Part shown: piece by piece, positions 35,447 to 44,469 of the stretch
Numbering within the stretch: the stretch's first letter is position 1
Layout: every line of letters begins with the position of its first letter
From: CADCUY01 sp964242735
GTDB lineage: Bacteria; Actinomycetota; Actinomycetes; Actinomycetales; Quadrisphaeraceae
DNA: 64,000 nucleotides
Assembly (NCBI GenBank): GCA_964242735.1
Contig: CAXTAK010000007.1
Location: forward strand, 1 to 64,000
Direction: 5' to 3'
Made by a program: the position numbers and the translations under genes
Notes under the pieces: model-generated
Databases searched by the model: none
What the model saw: the letters and a program-made list of their open reading frames with translations, nothing else
What the model was told of the DNA's origin: nothing

Positions 35447-36199
35447 TCAGCCGACCGCCCCGCCGGCCAGGACGCCGACGGCGTAGGTCATCCCCATCGC
35501 GAGCACCCCCACGCCGACGTTGCGGGTCACCGCCCTCCCCACCGGCGCCCGCCCGAGCCGCGCGCTGACCACGCCGGTCACCACCAGGGCCACCACCACG
35601 GCCACCACCGTGACCCCGAGGCGCCACGACGGCGGCGGCAGCGTGATGGCGAGCAGGGGCAGCAGGGCCCCGAGGGTGAAGGCGACCATGGACGAGGCTG
35701 CCGCCTGCCACGGGCTGGTGCGCTCGTAGGCGTCGATGCCGAGCTCGACCTCGGCGTGGGCGGCGAGGGCGTCGCGGGCGGTGAGCTCGCGGGCCACCTG
35801 CAGGGCCACCGGCGCTGACAGGCCGCGCCGCTCGTACAGGGCCGCGAGCTCAGCCAGCTCCTCCTCAGGCAGGTGCTGCAGCTCCCACCGCTCCAGGGCC
35901 AGGGCCGCGCGCTCGGTGTCGCGCTGCGTGCTGACCGACACGAACTCCCCGCCGCCCATCGACAGCGCCCCCGCCACCAGGGCCGCGACCCCGGCGAGCA
36001 GCACCGGGGCCTGCGAGCTGGTCGCGCCCGCGACCCCGACCACGATGCCGGCGGTGGAGATGATCCCGTCGTTGGCGCCGAGCACCCCCGCCCGCAGCCA
36101 GTTCGAGCGCGAGACGAGTGACCCGTCCCGGTGCTGCTCCTCCGGGTGGGCCGTGGCGGTGTCGGCCGTCAGGTGGGCGGCGCCGGCGCGGTCGGTCAT
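35447..36199 (-). CDS. VIT1/CCC1 family metal transporter
   Basis: A 250-residue membrane protein. The N-terminal segment WLRAGVLGANDGIISTAGIV and GALSMGGGEFVSVSTQRDTE are hallmark VIT1/CCC1 motifs, a family that moves Fe2+ or Mn2+. A central cytoplasmic helical pair with many Glu residues (HLPEEELAELAALYERRG) fits the metal-binding domain. Three further membrane segments end the protein. ATG 36199 has GAGGA eight bases upstream. Confidence 0.9.
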   Translation of the reverse strand: MTDRAGAAHLTADTATAHPEEQHRDGSLVSRSNWLRAGVLGANDGIISTAGIVVGVAGATSSQAPVLLAGVAALVAGALSMGGGEFVSVSTQRDTERAALALERWELQHLPEEELAELAALYERRGLSAPVALQVARELTARDALAAHAEVELGIDAYERTSPWQAAASSMVAFTLGALLPLLAITLPPPSWRLGVTVVAVVVALVVTGVVSARLGRAPVGRAVTRNVGVGVLAMGMTYAVGVLAGGAVG

Positions 36200-36265
36200 G
36201 CGTCCACTGTCCTCAGCGCACCGCCGCGCGCCAGCGAGGGAAGGCTGGCCTGGCACGCTGAGTCG

Positions 36266-36709
36266 ATGCTCGTGGTCGGTGCCGCCCTCGTCGACGACCT
36301 GCTCCGCCCCACCCTGCTGCTCGCCGCCCGACGCACCGGCCCCCCGGCGCTCGCGGGCGCGTGGGAGCTGCCCGGCGGCAAGCTCGAACCGGGCGAGGAG
36401 CCCGAGCACGCCCTGCACCGCGAGCTGCGCGAGGAGCTCGGCATCGGCGTCGAGCTCGGCGCGGAGCTCACCCGCGGCTCGGGGCCGGGGTGGGAGGGGG
36501 CGTGGCCGATGCCGGTGCTGCACGGGGTCGGCCACCACGGGGGACGGCTGCGCGTGTGGCTGGCCGTCGTCCGCGAAGGAGAGCCGGCGGCGCTGGACGA
36601 CCACGACACGCTGCGCTGGTTGCCCCGCGAGCACTGGCTCTCGGTCGAGTGGCTGCCGGTGGACCTGCCGGTGGTGCGCCAGTTGGACGCCGCCGCCCCC
36701 CGGGGTTGA
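36266..36709 (+). CDS. NUDIX hydrolase, MutT-like
   Basis: A 147-residue NUDIX protein. The box G-x5-E-x7-R-E-U-x-E-E-x-G-U is intact from GGKLEPGEEPEHALHREL to REELGI. It starts MLVVGAALVDD like MutT-type 8-oxo-dGTP hydrolases, and WLPVDLPVV ends the domain. Nucleotide clean-up is likely; exact substrate unknown. It diverges from the VIT gene across 66 bases. Confidence 0.88.
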   Translation: MLVVGAALVDDLLRPTLLLAARRTGPPALAGAWELPGGKLEPGEEPEHALHRELREELGIGVELGAELTRGSGPGWEGAWPMPVLHGVGHHGGRLRVWLAVVREGEPAALDDHDTLRWLPREHWLSVEWLPVDLPVVRQLDAAAPRG

Positions 36710-36758
36710 GAGTCTCCGGGGTGCAGACACCACCACCTCGAGGGGCTGGCGTCACCTC

Positions 36759-37067
36759 ATGACAGTGCTCCAGGTCAAGAACCTTCCTGCGGACGTCCAC
36801 GACGTCCTGCGTCGCCGGGCGGCCGCCCTTCCCAGCCTCGACGAGTGGCTCGCCCGTGCCGCGACGCGACCGCAGCACGACATCGACAGCGTCGCAGCCG
36901 TGGAAGCCGGGCGGGACGACAACGGCTGGTCAAGGTCCTCGATGCCAGCGCGTGCGTCGACATCCTCGCCCTCACCCCTCGGGCGGCCGCGGTGAGCCCC
37001 TCGACCAGCGTCATCGCGACATCCCCGGCGGAGGCCACCACCGTCCCGGTGGACGATCGGCTGCTGG
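36759..37067 (+). pseudogene. VapBC toxin-antitoxin relic
   Basis: The first ~55 codons encode a FitA/VapB-like ribbon-helix-helix antitoxin (MTVLQVKNLPADVHDVLRRR). It runs past its expected end in the same frame. In another frame, starting near 36930, LVKVLDASACVDILALT is the beginning of a PIN-domain toxin. It jumps to VPVDDRLLDV, the PIN C-terminal region, with the middle missing and no start codon. The toxin is therefore deleted; the antitoxin might still be made. Confidence 0.6.
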
Positions 37068-37070
37068 ACG

Positions 37071-37475
37071 TCACTCGGGGTGGGGCCTCGCATCGCTGGT
37101 GGAGTCGGCATGTCGCGGCGCGTGGCGGTAGCGGGAGATCCACAGTCCGGGGAGGACCTCCTGGTCGCCGATCGGGGTGAACCCGAGCCGCTCGTCCAGG
37201 GACCGGGCCGGAAGGTCGTCGCGTCCGGTGGCGACCACGGTGTCCCGGGCGCCGGCCCGGTGGAGCACCTCGGTGACCAGCGCGCTGCCCACGCCCTGCC
37301 GGTGAACGCGCGGGTCGACGACGAGCCGGTCGATCTCGACCTCGCGGTCGTCCTCACTGCGGGCCAGCGCACCAGCCAGCACACCGCTGGTGGTCGCGCC
37401 GAGCCAGTCCACCCGGGCCCGGCGCAGGTCGTGCACGTCCTCGTGCAGCGGCGGGGAAGACGCCCGGAGGTGCAT
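37071..37475 (-). CDS. GNAT family N-acetyltransferase
   Basis: A 134-residue GNAT protein. The acetyl-CoA loop is in EIDRLVVDPRVHRQGVGSAL, followed by LDERLGFTPIGDQEVL. It is a little short at the N-terminus; a longer reading frame exists but is not family-like. The substrate is unknown. Its stop lies beside the VapBC relic. Confidence 0.75.
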   Translation of the reverse strand: MHLRASSPPLHEDVHDLRRARVDWLGATTSGVLAGALARSEDDREVEIDRLVVDPRVHRQGVGSALVTEVLHRAGARDTVVATGRDDLPARSLDERLGFTPIGDQEVLPGLWISRYRHAPRHADSTSDARPHPE

Positions 37476-37582
37476 GACCGCATCGTGGCTGACTCGGGCG
37501 TCCCCGGGTCTGCCGTCGTCCCATCGCGGACGAGAGGCTGGCCCGGCCTGCTCCGTGGCCCGCCGGCGATCACCCGGGCGCG

Positions 37583-38146
37583 TCAGCTGCCCGGTCGAGG
37601 GTCGGTGCGCAGCATCGACATGAGGAGGGCGTCGTGACGGCGCCCGTCCCATCGCAGTGCCTCGCGCAGTCGACCTTCCACGGTGAACCCGCACTTCTCG
37701 TAGACCCGCCGCGCGCGCGGGTTGTGCTCGTACACCTCGAGGGAGAGCCGGTGCAGCCCCACCCGGTCGAACGCGTACTCCACGACGAGACGGGTGGTCT
37801 CGGTGCCGTAGCCGCGCCCGAAGACCTCCGCTCCGGCCAGCCACACCCGGTAGCTGGCGCTGCCGTTGTCAGGATCCAGGTCGTTGAGCACCGCCTCCCC
37901 GAGGAACGCGCCGTCAGCGATGCGCACGACGGCCCAGTCGGCGCGGTCGGAGTGGTCGCTGCGGGTGCGCAGCCACTCCTCGACGCCAGCACGCTCGAAG
38001 GTGGCGTGGGTGCCGGTCAGACGGGCCACCTCAGCGTCGCCCAAGGCCGGCAGGTACTCCTCGAGGACCGCGACAGTGAGGGGCTCGAGGCGCACGGTGG
38101 CCCCGTGCAGCACCGGCTGGTCGTGGAAGACGTCGGATGCGATCAC
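37583..38146 (-). CDS. RimJ/RimL-type GNAT acetyltransferase
   Basis: A 187-residue Acetyltransf_3 protein. VRLEPLTVAVLEEYLPALGD opens it, the acetyl-CoA loop is EVFGRGYGTETTRLVVEYAF, and VYEHNPRARRVYEKCGF closes it. Such enzymes acetylate ribosomal protein N-termini or small amines. GTG 38146 overlaps the upstream methyltransferase stop by four bases, suggesting co-translation. Confidence 0.85.
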   Translation of the reverse strand: MIASDVFHDQPVLHGATVRLEPLTVAVLEEYLPALGDAEVARLTGTHATFERAGVEEWLRTRSDHSDRADWAVVRIADGAFLGEAVLNDLDPDNGSASYRVWLAGAEVFGRGYGTETTRLVVEYAFDRVGLHRLSLEVYEHNPRARRVYEKCGFTVEGRLREALRWDGRRHDALLMSMLRTDPRPGS

Positions 38147-38772
38147 GACGTCATCGTGACGGCGACGACCCCGACGACGGACCGGCCCTGCTCCTCGGGA
38201 CCCGTGCGCAGGTCGACGGCGTGCACGAGCCGCAACCCCGTGCCGTCCAGGACCCGGCTGGCTGACCCGCTCGAGGTGGGCAGGGCGACCGGGTCGGCGG
38301 GCAGGAGCCGCCGGAAGGTCGCGGAGGGGCGGGAGGACGCCGCGGGCAGGGTGAAGCCCGCCTGGCCGCCGACCCGCAGCACCCGGGACCAGTCCTGCAG
38401 CGCCGCCCGCCCCAGGAAGTGCAGGGAGGAGGTGCACACGACGACGTCGACCGAGCCGTCCGGCACCGGCAGGGGGACCCCGGCGCCGTGCACCCACTCG
38501 ATGCGCCCGGTGGGATCACCCATCGCAGCGCGGGCCCGAGCGGCCTCGAGCATGACCGTGGAGACGTCCACCGCCACCACCCGGGCCGGGGCCAGCAGCT
38601 CCAGCGCGGCGAAGGCCGCCGCGCCCGTGCCGGTGCCCACGTCGACGACGAGACCCCCGGGGGTGGGCGCGAGGTGCTCGACGACCGCGCGGGCGACCGC
38701 CTCGTGCGCCCCGTCAGCGTCGTAGGCCCCCGCCGCGGCGTCGAAGGCCGCACCCAGCCGAAGTGCATCCAC
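38143..38772 (-). CDS. Class I SAM-dependent methyltransferase
   Basis: A Rossmann-fold methyltransferase of about 209 residues. Motif I is VVDVGTGTGAAAF, motif II VVAVDVSTVML, motif IV SVDVVVCTSSLHFL, then RVLRVGGQAGFTLP. Start is uncertain: GTG 38772 fits family length; GTG 38796 adds eight residues. Small-molecule target unknown. Confidence 0.8.
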   Translation of the reverse strand: MDALRLGAAFDAAAGAYDADGAHEAVARAVVEHLAPTPGGLVVDVGTGTGAAAFAALELLAPARVVAVDVSTVMLEAARARAAMGDPTGRIEWVHGAGVPLPVPDGSVDVVVCTSSLHFLGRAALQDWSRVLRVGGQAGFTLPAASSRPSATFRRLLPADPVALPTSSGSASRVLDGTGLRLVHAVDLRTGPEEQGRSVVGVVAVTMTS

Positions 38773-38837
38773 CCCGCGATGCTCACACGCCGCCACGACC
38801 TCGTGCTGCAGTGCTGCCGGCGGTCCTGCCCTGCGGC

Positions 38838-39248
38838 GTGACCCCGACCGACGTCCCGATCGGTGCCCTGCACCACGTCGAGCTGTGGGTGCCCCACCTG
38901 GGCACCGCCGTGCCGCGGTGGTCCTGGCTGCTCACCGCGCTCGGCCACGAGCCGTTCCAGTCGTGGGAGCACGGCGTCAGCTACCGCCTCGGCGCCACGT
39001 ACCTCGTGATCGAGCAGTCCCCCGCGCTCGCCGACGGTCGGCACGACCGGCGCCGGACGGGGCTGAACCACCTCGCCTTCCACGCCGGCTCCCGCCACGA
39101 CGTCGACCGCCTCACCTCGGACGCACGAGACCACGGGTGGCGGCTGCTCTTCGCTCACCTCCACCCCCACGCCGGAGGGCGGGAGCACTACGCCTCCTAC
39201 CTCGAGGACGCCGACGGCTACGAGGTCGAGCTCGTCGCGCGAGCGTGA
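38838..39248 (+). CDS. VOC family protein
   Basis: A 136-residue glyoxalase-like protein. First module: GALHHVELWVPHLGTAVPRW. Second: RTGLNHLAFHAGSRHDVDRL with the end DADGYEVELVARA. His and Glu ligands of a metal site are in HHVEL, NHLAF and EVELV. GTG 38838 avoids the Pro/Arg-rich upstream codons. It diverges from the methyltransferase. Confidence 0.82.
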   Translation: MTPTDVPIGALHHVELWVPHLGTAVPRWSWLLTALGHEPFQSWEHGVSYRLGATYLVIEQSPALADGRHDRRRTGLNHLAFHAGSRHDVDRLTSDARDHGWRLLFAHLHPHAGGREHYASYLEDADGYEVELVARA

Positions 39249-39412
39249 GCGGGGGCCGCGAGCAGCTCGTGCGCTGGACGGCCCGTCGTCAGGCGGTGTG
39301 CTCCTGGTGAGGGGCACACCGCCACAGACCGGGGCCACTGTCACCCTGTGGTGGCGCTGCAGGTCGAGCTCCTCGCGGACGTCCGCGACGTCCCCGCACT
39401 AGCCTTCCGCGC

Positions 39413-40867
39413 GTGCCCGCACAGCCGCTGCCCACGTCTGCTCCGGCCGCGCAGGGCGTCGACGCGCGCGGCGTCCACGCCCTCCTCGACGCCCTCGAGG
39501 CGGCACCGGACGTCGAACCCCACAGCCTGGTGGTGCTGCGGCACGGCCACGTGGTCGCCGCGGGCTGGTGGTCGCCGTACACCGCGCAGCGACCGCACCT
39601 GCTGTACTCGCTGAGCAAGAGCTTCGCCTCCGCGGCCGCCGGCCTGGCCGTCGCCGAGGGGCTGATGAGCCTCGACGACACCGTCCTGAGCCACTTCCCC
39701 GAGCTCGACGCCGACATCACCGACCCCCGCAGCCGGAAGGTGCTGGTCAGGCACGTGGCCGCGATGGCCAGCGGCCACGACGACGAGACGCTGGAGCGGG
39801 CGAACGCCGCGGACCCCACCGACCTGGTGCGAGGCTTCCTGCTCCTGCCGCCGGAGGAGGAGCCCGGCACCGTCTTCGCCTACAACCAGCCGTGCACGTA
39901 CGCGCTCGGGGCCATCGTGCAGCGGGCCAGCGGGCAGAGCCTGACGCAGTACCTGCGCCCCCGCCTGTTCGACCCCCTGGGCATCGACGACGTGGGCTGG
40001 CAGCAGCAGCCGCCCGGCACCGACCTCGGGTTCTCCGGCCTGCACGCGACCACCGACGCCGTCGCGCGGTTCGGGCAGCTGCTGCTGCAGGGCGGGGTGT
40101 GGGCCGGTGAGCAGGTGCTGAGCGCGGAGTGGGTGGCGGAGGCCACGCGCTCGCACGTGTCCACCGCTGCGCGGGACCAGCCCGACTGGCAGCAGGGGTA
40201 CGGGTTCCAGTTCTGGAGGGCGCGGCACGGCTACCGCGGGGACGGGGCGTACGGGCAGTTCTGCGTCGTCCTGCCCGAGCAGGACGCCGTCGTCGCCATC
40301 ACCGCCGCGACGCCGGTGATGCAGACGGTGCTCGACGGGGTGTGGACGCACCTGCTGCCCGCGCTCGGCGGTGCTGGACCAGATGGCGGTGGGCCGGACG
40401 GCGCGGGGGACGCGGCGCTCGCGGAGCGTCTCCGCGGGCTCGCCCTGCCCCCCGTCACCGCCGAGCCCGCGCCGCCCGGAGACGCCGGCGCCTGGGCGGA
40501 CGCCACCTTCACGCCGGCGGGCGGCACGTGCGCGGACCAGCCCTCGCTGGTCGGGGTCACCGTCGCCGCGGACGGTGACGGCCATCGCGTCACCCTCGTC
40601 GAGCCCGGCTCCGAGCTGGCCGCGCACCTCGGTACGAGCGGATGGAGCGTCTCGCAGCCGCTGACCGCGCAGGGTCCGTTGCCTGTCGCGCTCAGCGGGG
40701 GGTGGACGCCGGCTGGGGAACTGCGTGTCGACGTGGTCTTCCTCGAGACCCCGCACCGCCTGGTCGTGACGTGCGCCTCCCGGGGCGCGACGTTCGAGGC
40801 CCACTGGGTGACGGCGCCGCTGTGGCCGAGGACCCTGCACGACCTGCGCTCACCTCGAGTCGGGTAG
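39413..40867 (+). CDS. Beta-lactamase-family serine hydrolase
   Basis: A 484-residue class C-type hydrolase. The S-x-x-K motif is S66-L-S-K69 in LLYSLSKSFAS, and the Tyr motif is FAYNQPCTYALG. PRLFDPLGIDDVGWQQ and the LHATTDAVARFGQLLL segment are typical. No signal peptide, so probably cytoplasmic. Residues ~360-484 form an extra C-terminal domain. Likely an esterase or peptidase rather than a resistance enzyme. Confidence 0.88.
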   Translation: MPAQPLPTSAPAAQGVDARGVHALLDALEAAPDVEPHSLVVLRHGHVVAAGWWSPYTAQRPHLLYSLSKSFASAAAGLAVAEGLMSLDDTVLSHFPELDADITDPRSRKVLVRHVAAMASGHDDETLERANAADPTDLVRGFLLLPPEEEPGTVFAYNQPCTYALGAIVQRASGQSLTQYLRPRLFDPLGIDDVGWQQQPPGTDLGFSGLHATTDAVARFGQLLLQGGVWAGEQVLSAEWVAEATRSHVSTAARDQPDWQQGYGFQFWRARHGYRGDGAYGQFCVVLPEQDAVVAITAATPVMQTVLDGVWTHLLPALGGAGPDGGGPDGAGDAALAERLRGLALPPVTAEPAPPGDAGAWADATFTPAGGTCADQPSLVGVTVAADGDGHRVTLVEPGSELAAHLGTSGWSVSQPLTAQGPLPVALSGGWTPAGELRVDVVFLETPHRLVVTCASRGATFEAHWVTAPLWPRTLHDLRSPRVG

Positions 40868-40927
40868 CAGCAGGGCCGGGGCCGGCGCACGCGCACCGGG
40901 CGCACTGGTACGAGGACCACGTCGTCC

Positions 40928-41503
40928 TCACTCGATGACGTCGACCTGGCACGGGAGTCCCGGCGCTCGTCCCGACCTGGCACCGGCGGTGAGGAGGACA
41001 GTGCCGAGGCTGGCTGCCAGGGCCACGTGCAGGCCGTCGTAGAAGGTCACGTCCTCCCGCAACGACCAGGAGGCCGCCGCCAGCCGTCCCCGGTGTCCGT
41101 AGCGGTGGTCGACGAGGCCCGGTGCCGACGCCAGCAGCGCCGGGGCGTGCCCGGGTGCCGTGGCCCCGCGCTGGACGAGCCGTCGGAGCGCGTCGCCCAG
41201 CTCCGCGTCGATCAGGTGCGGGGCGTGGGTGTCGTCGGCCACGCGGCGAGCCCGCACGTGCTGGCAGCTGGGCGACGCCGTGGTCGTCGCTGCCACGAGC
41301 GCGGAGGCGTCGACGACGACGCTCCCGTGGCGCACCAGCGCGTCCTCGATCGCGGCAGCGTGCTCGGCCTCGGTCGGCCTGCTGGTCATCTCGACGACGC
41401 ACTGGAGCATGTGCGCCTGGATGGATCGTCCCTCGGCCCTCGCTGGGCGGCGCAGCGTCTCGTAGGAGGCCTCGGGGACGTCGCGGATCTGGACGGTGGC
41501 CAC
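40928..41503 (-). CDS. VapB-VapC in-frame fusion
   Basis: One 191-codon frame carries both partners. Residues 1-40 are a ribbon-helix-helix antitoxin (VATVQIRDVPEASYETLRRP) with a neutralising tail to ~58. From ~62 it is a PIN-domain toxin: D65 in VVVDASALVAA, E101 in IDAELGDALRR, D156 in TFYDGLHVALA. The fourth acidic position is Gly (G174 in LLTAGARS). An internal GTG at 41335 with GAGGA seven bases upstream could start free VapC, so this may be two products from nested starts rather than a true fusion. Confidence 0.7.
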   Translation of the reverse strand: MATVQIRDVPEASYETLRRPARAEGRSIQAHMLQCVVEMTSRPTEAEHAAAIEDALVRHGSVVVDASALVAATTTASPSCQHVRARRVADDTHAPHLIDAELGDALRRLVQRGATAPGHAPALLASAPGLVDHRYGHRGRLAAASWSLREDVTFYDGLHVALAASLGTVLLTAGARSGRAPGLPCQVDVIE

Positions 41504-41531
41504 GGAGGCGGGGTAGCGCGACAGCGCTGCT

Positions 41532-42242
41532 CTAGCGCTGCGGCCTCGGCAGTCGGCGCGCGCGCAGCACCACGTCGTCGGTGTGGTGCGCGCCGGCCCC
41601 GCCCTCGGGTGCGACGCGTGGCCGCTGCTCGTCCAGCTCCACCTCCCACTCGTCGGTGAGCAGAGCGGCGACCATCGGGAGGGAGACGTAGTCGGCCGGG
41701 TCGAAGCCGCTGTCGTGCGCTTGGTGAGTGTCCATCCCGGCGTGGTGCACCACGAGCAGGACGCCGCCGGGCGCGACGGCCGCGAGCAGTGCCCGCTCGG
41801 CCGCGGCGTCGGGGGTGCGCAGCAGGGCCGGGTACTGCGCGGACACCAGGTCGAAGGACGCCGGCGGGAACGGCGCCTCCACCAGCCCGGCGTGCACCCA
41901 GCGGACGGGGACGCCAGCGTCCCGCGCGTGCTCGGCCGCTCGCTCCAGCGCCACGCCCGACACCTCGATCGCGGTGACGTCCCAGCCGCCGCGCGCGAGC
42001 CACACGGCGTCAGCGCCCTCGCCGCACCCGACGTCGAGCGCCCGCCCGGGCGCGAGCCCGGCGACCTCGGCCACGAGCGCGCCGTTCGGCGCCCCGCTCC
42101 ACAGCTGCTCCCGGTCGGCGTAGCGGCTGTCCCACTCCGCCCGCACCGCGGGGTCGCCGGTGTACCCGCCGGCGGGGGAGAGAACATCGAACCCGGGTGG
42201 TCCTGCCGCGAGGTCGTCGGTCACCGGTCCATCGTCGCCCAT
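41532..42242 (-). CDS. Class I SAM-dependent methyltransferase
   Basis: A 236-residue methyltransferase. It starts with a WDSRYADREQLWSGAPNGAL segment typical of thiopurine/tellurite-like enzymes. Motif I is ALDVGCGEGADAVWLA, then VTAIEVSGVALERA and LVSAQYPALLR. ATG 42242 is used; GTG 42224 is possible. It lies between the lipoprotein and vapBC genes on the same strand. Confidence 0.82.
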   Translation of the reverse strand: MGDDGPVTDDLAAGPPGFDVLSPAGGYTGDPAVRAEWDSRYADREQLWSGAPNGALVAEVAGLAPGRALDVGCGEGADAVWLARGGWDVTAIEVSGVALERAAEHARDAGVPVRWVHAGLVEAPFPPASFDLVSAQYPALLRTPDAAAERALLAAVAPGGVLLVVHHAGMDTHQAHDSGFDPADYVSLPMVAALLTDEWEVELDEQRPRVAPEGGAGAHHTDDVVLRARRLPRPQR

Positions 42243-42264
42243 CTCGTCCCGGCCCCTGCCCGCG

Positions 42265-43440
42265 TCAGGGGGCGAAGGCCAGGCCCGGGTCGAAGCCGGA
42301 GTAGGTGTCGAAGACCTCGACCAGGTCCCCGCCGCGGGCGTCGACGATCCGGACCGAGGGCGTCGAGGTGGCGGTGTCGCAGCCCTCGCAGTCGAGTTCG
42401 ACGACGGCGCCGGCCACGACCAGGTGGGAGGCGTCCGGGGTCCAGACCAGGTCCACGTCATCGGTGCCCGTGGCGGTGATGGTGCGCAGCCCCGTGCCGT
42501 CCGGGTCTCCGACGAGGATGGATGCGTTCCCCGGGTCGAGGTGCCCTGCGCCGCTGAGCGCCGCCAGCTGCTGCCCGTCGGGGGAGAACACCGGCATCGA
42601 CTCGGACACGTCGGGGGTGACCACGCGGCGGGCGGTCGCGGAGGCGACGTCGACGAAGACCAGGTCACGGGCGGGGGAGGTGGCGAAGTCGCCACCGCCG
42701 AGGACGAGCGTGGCGCCGTCGGGGGACCACCGGGGTGCCTCGGCGATCTCGGGGATGCCGGTGACGACGCGGTAGGCGCCGGTGGTGGTGTCGACCAGGA
42801 CCAGGCGCACCTCACCGGGGTCGCACCAGTCCCTGCCCGGGCTGATCGCGGTGTCGTTGCCGTGGTCGAGGAGCGCCACGGTGCCCCCGTCGGGGGAGAG
42901 CACGGGTGAGCTCGAGGCCGCGGGCACGTCCAGGACCCGCCGGGCGCCGCTGCCGTCACCGGCCGCGACGTACAGGCCCGTCGCGGCGGGCGGGGGTTCG
43001 AGGCAGGCACCGGCGGAGTGCTCGGTGCGGCCCAGCCACGCCAGGTGCGCCCCGTCGGCGCTGGCGGTGACCTCGAGGACGTCGAGGGCGGCGGCGATGG
43101 GCGTGCCGTCGTCGCTGCCGTCGGCGGCGGCGAGCACCAGCTCACCGGGGACGTCCTGGGCGTAGGCCCCTCCCCGCACCACCGCGATGCGGTCCGAGCC
43201 GGCCCACGCCGCCGACCGCGCCTCCTGCTGGTCGCCCACACGTACCCGGTCCCCGGTGGCGAGGTCGATGACGAGCACACCCGAGGCGCTGTCCTCGGGA
43301 AGGATCCCGATCAGCGCCAACCGGCCCTGCACCTCACTGGAGAGCCGCCCGCCAGCGTCCTGCGGCTGGCCGCAGCCGGCCAGCAGCGCCAGCCCCACAG
43401 CGGCGCCCGTGATCGCCCTGCTGTGCATCGTCGTCCTCAT
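42265..43440 (-). CDS. TolB/WD40-type beta-propeller lipoprotein
   Basis: A 391-residue lipoprotein with lipobox LLAGC (Cys23). Repeats of the PD40/TolB type run through it: SSPVLSPDGGTVALLDHG, APRWSPDGATLVLGGGD, SMPVFSPDGQQLAALSG and DLVWTPDASHLVVAG. It should sit on the outer face of the cell membrane and may bind a partner protein or ligand. An alternative start is Met5. Paired with another lipoprotein gene 43 bases upstream. Confidence 0.85.
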   Translation of the reverse strand: MRTTMHSRAITGAAVGLALLAGCGQPQDAGGRLSSEVQGRLALIGILPEDSASGVLVIDLATGDRVRVGDQQEARSAAWAGSDRIAVVRGGAYAQDVPGELVLAAADGSDDGTPIAAALDVLEVTASADGAHLAWLGRTEHSAGACLEPPPAATGLYVAAGDGSGARRVLDVPAASSSPVLSPDGGTVALLDHGNDTAISPGRDWCDPGEVRLVLVDTTTGAYRVVTGIPEIAEAPRWSPDGATLVLGGGDFATSPARDLVFVDVASATARRVVTPDVSESMPVFSPDGQQLAALSGAGHLDPGNASILVGDPDGTGLRTITATGTDDVDLVWTPDASHLVVAGAVVELDCEGCDTATSTPSVRIVDARGGDLVEVFDTYSGFDPGLAFAP

Positions 43441-43482
43441 CTCATCAGCGGCCGTGGCTCGTGGATCTCATGGCTTCGGTGG

Positions 43483-44286
43483 CTACCCGCAGAGCCGCTT
43501 GGGGCCCGTGGCGCCCTCCCTGAGCTGGAAGGTCTCGTGATGGCCGGTGTCGTCGGTGAAGGTCACCGTCGTCCCGGCGACGGTGACCTCGCCCTGCTGG
43601 TAGGGATTGCCCCACCCGTCGGGCGGGTTGCCGCTGCCGTCGTCGAGGCGGCCGCCGACCCGCTCGTACCAGGCACCGTCGAGCATCAGCTCGTCGATGC
43701 CGCAGTGGGTGTGCAGCTCGAACGGCCGCCCGTTCTCGGTGCCCACTGGCTCGGCGAAATCCTCGGGATGGGGCACGAGGTGACCGGACGCGGTGGCAAG
43801 GAGCGCGAGGACGTGGTTCTCCCCGTCGCAGCGCGCCCCGTTGGGCTGGAACAGTCGCGGCGTGGCGGCGCCGTCGCCGGCGTAGACCTGCTGGCCGGTG
43901 GCATCGCGCACCACCACGGCGGTGGCCACCGGCTCACCGGTCAGGTCCGCCGCCACGAACATCCCCTGGAAGGAGTCCGGGGGACCGACCACCGCGGTCG
44001 TCTGCGCCGCGGACGACACCCCCGGCTCAGCGAGGTCGACCTGCACGGTGTGGCTTCCGGCGGCCGGGTCCAGGACGCCGGTCAGGTCGATGCTGACTCC
44101 CTCGGCGCTCCCGATCAGGGTGCACGGAGCGGCGACGTCGGGCGAGGGCGGTGGTGGCATGGGCATGGGGGTGGCGCCGGGCGCCGCGGCCACGACCTGC
44201 CCCGCCGGGGCAGCGCACCCCGCCACGGCAGCGGTGAACAGCACCACGCCCGCCAGGCCCCGCGACGTGCTGGTGATCAGTGCCAC
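43483..44286 (-). CDS. Hypothetical lipoprotein
   Basis: A 267-residue lipoprotein with lipobox VAGC (Cys24). No family recognised. A Pro/Met-rich linker follows the anchor. The body is beta-rich (IDLTGVLDPAAGSHTVQVDL) and a C-terminal segment reads LHTHCGIDELMLDGAWYER, containing a His-x-His-Cys group that could bind metal. GTG start; co-directional with the propeller lipoprotein. Confidence 0.7.
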   Translation of the reverse strand: MALITSTSRGLAGVVLFTAAVAGCAAPAGQVVAAAPGATPMPMPPPPSPDVAAPCTLIGSAEGVSIDLTGVLDPAAGSHTVQVDLAEPGVSSAAQTTAVVGPPDSFQGMFVAADLTGEPVATAVVVRDATGQQVYAGDGAATPRLFQPNGARCDGENHVLALLATASGHLVPHPEDFAEPVGTENGRPFELHTHCGIDELMLDGAWYERVGGRLDDGSGNPPDGWGNPYQQGEVTVAGTTVTFTDDTGHHETFQLREGATGPKRLCG

Positions 44287-44469
44287 GACGACGTCCCTCC
44301 TCGCGCGCGGTGCCACCACCGCTGTCACGCACGCAGACGCCTCGAAGGCCCCGCGGGTTGCCTCGGCCCCCACTCCACGACCGTACGGACCGGCAGGGGC
44401 TCGGCCACGCCGCCGCACGGCAGCGCAGGTCCCGCGCAGCGCCGGTCCACGCTGCCGCACACTGACCCC

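Noticed and set aside
39413..40867. An antibiotic-resistance beta-lactamase
   Set aside because: The S-x-x-K and Tyr motifs are present, but no signal peptide and an extra C-terminal domain point to a housekeeping hydrolase.
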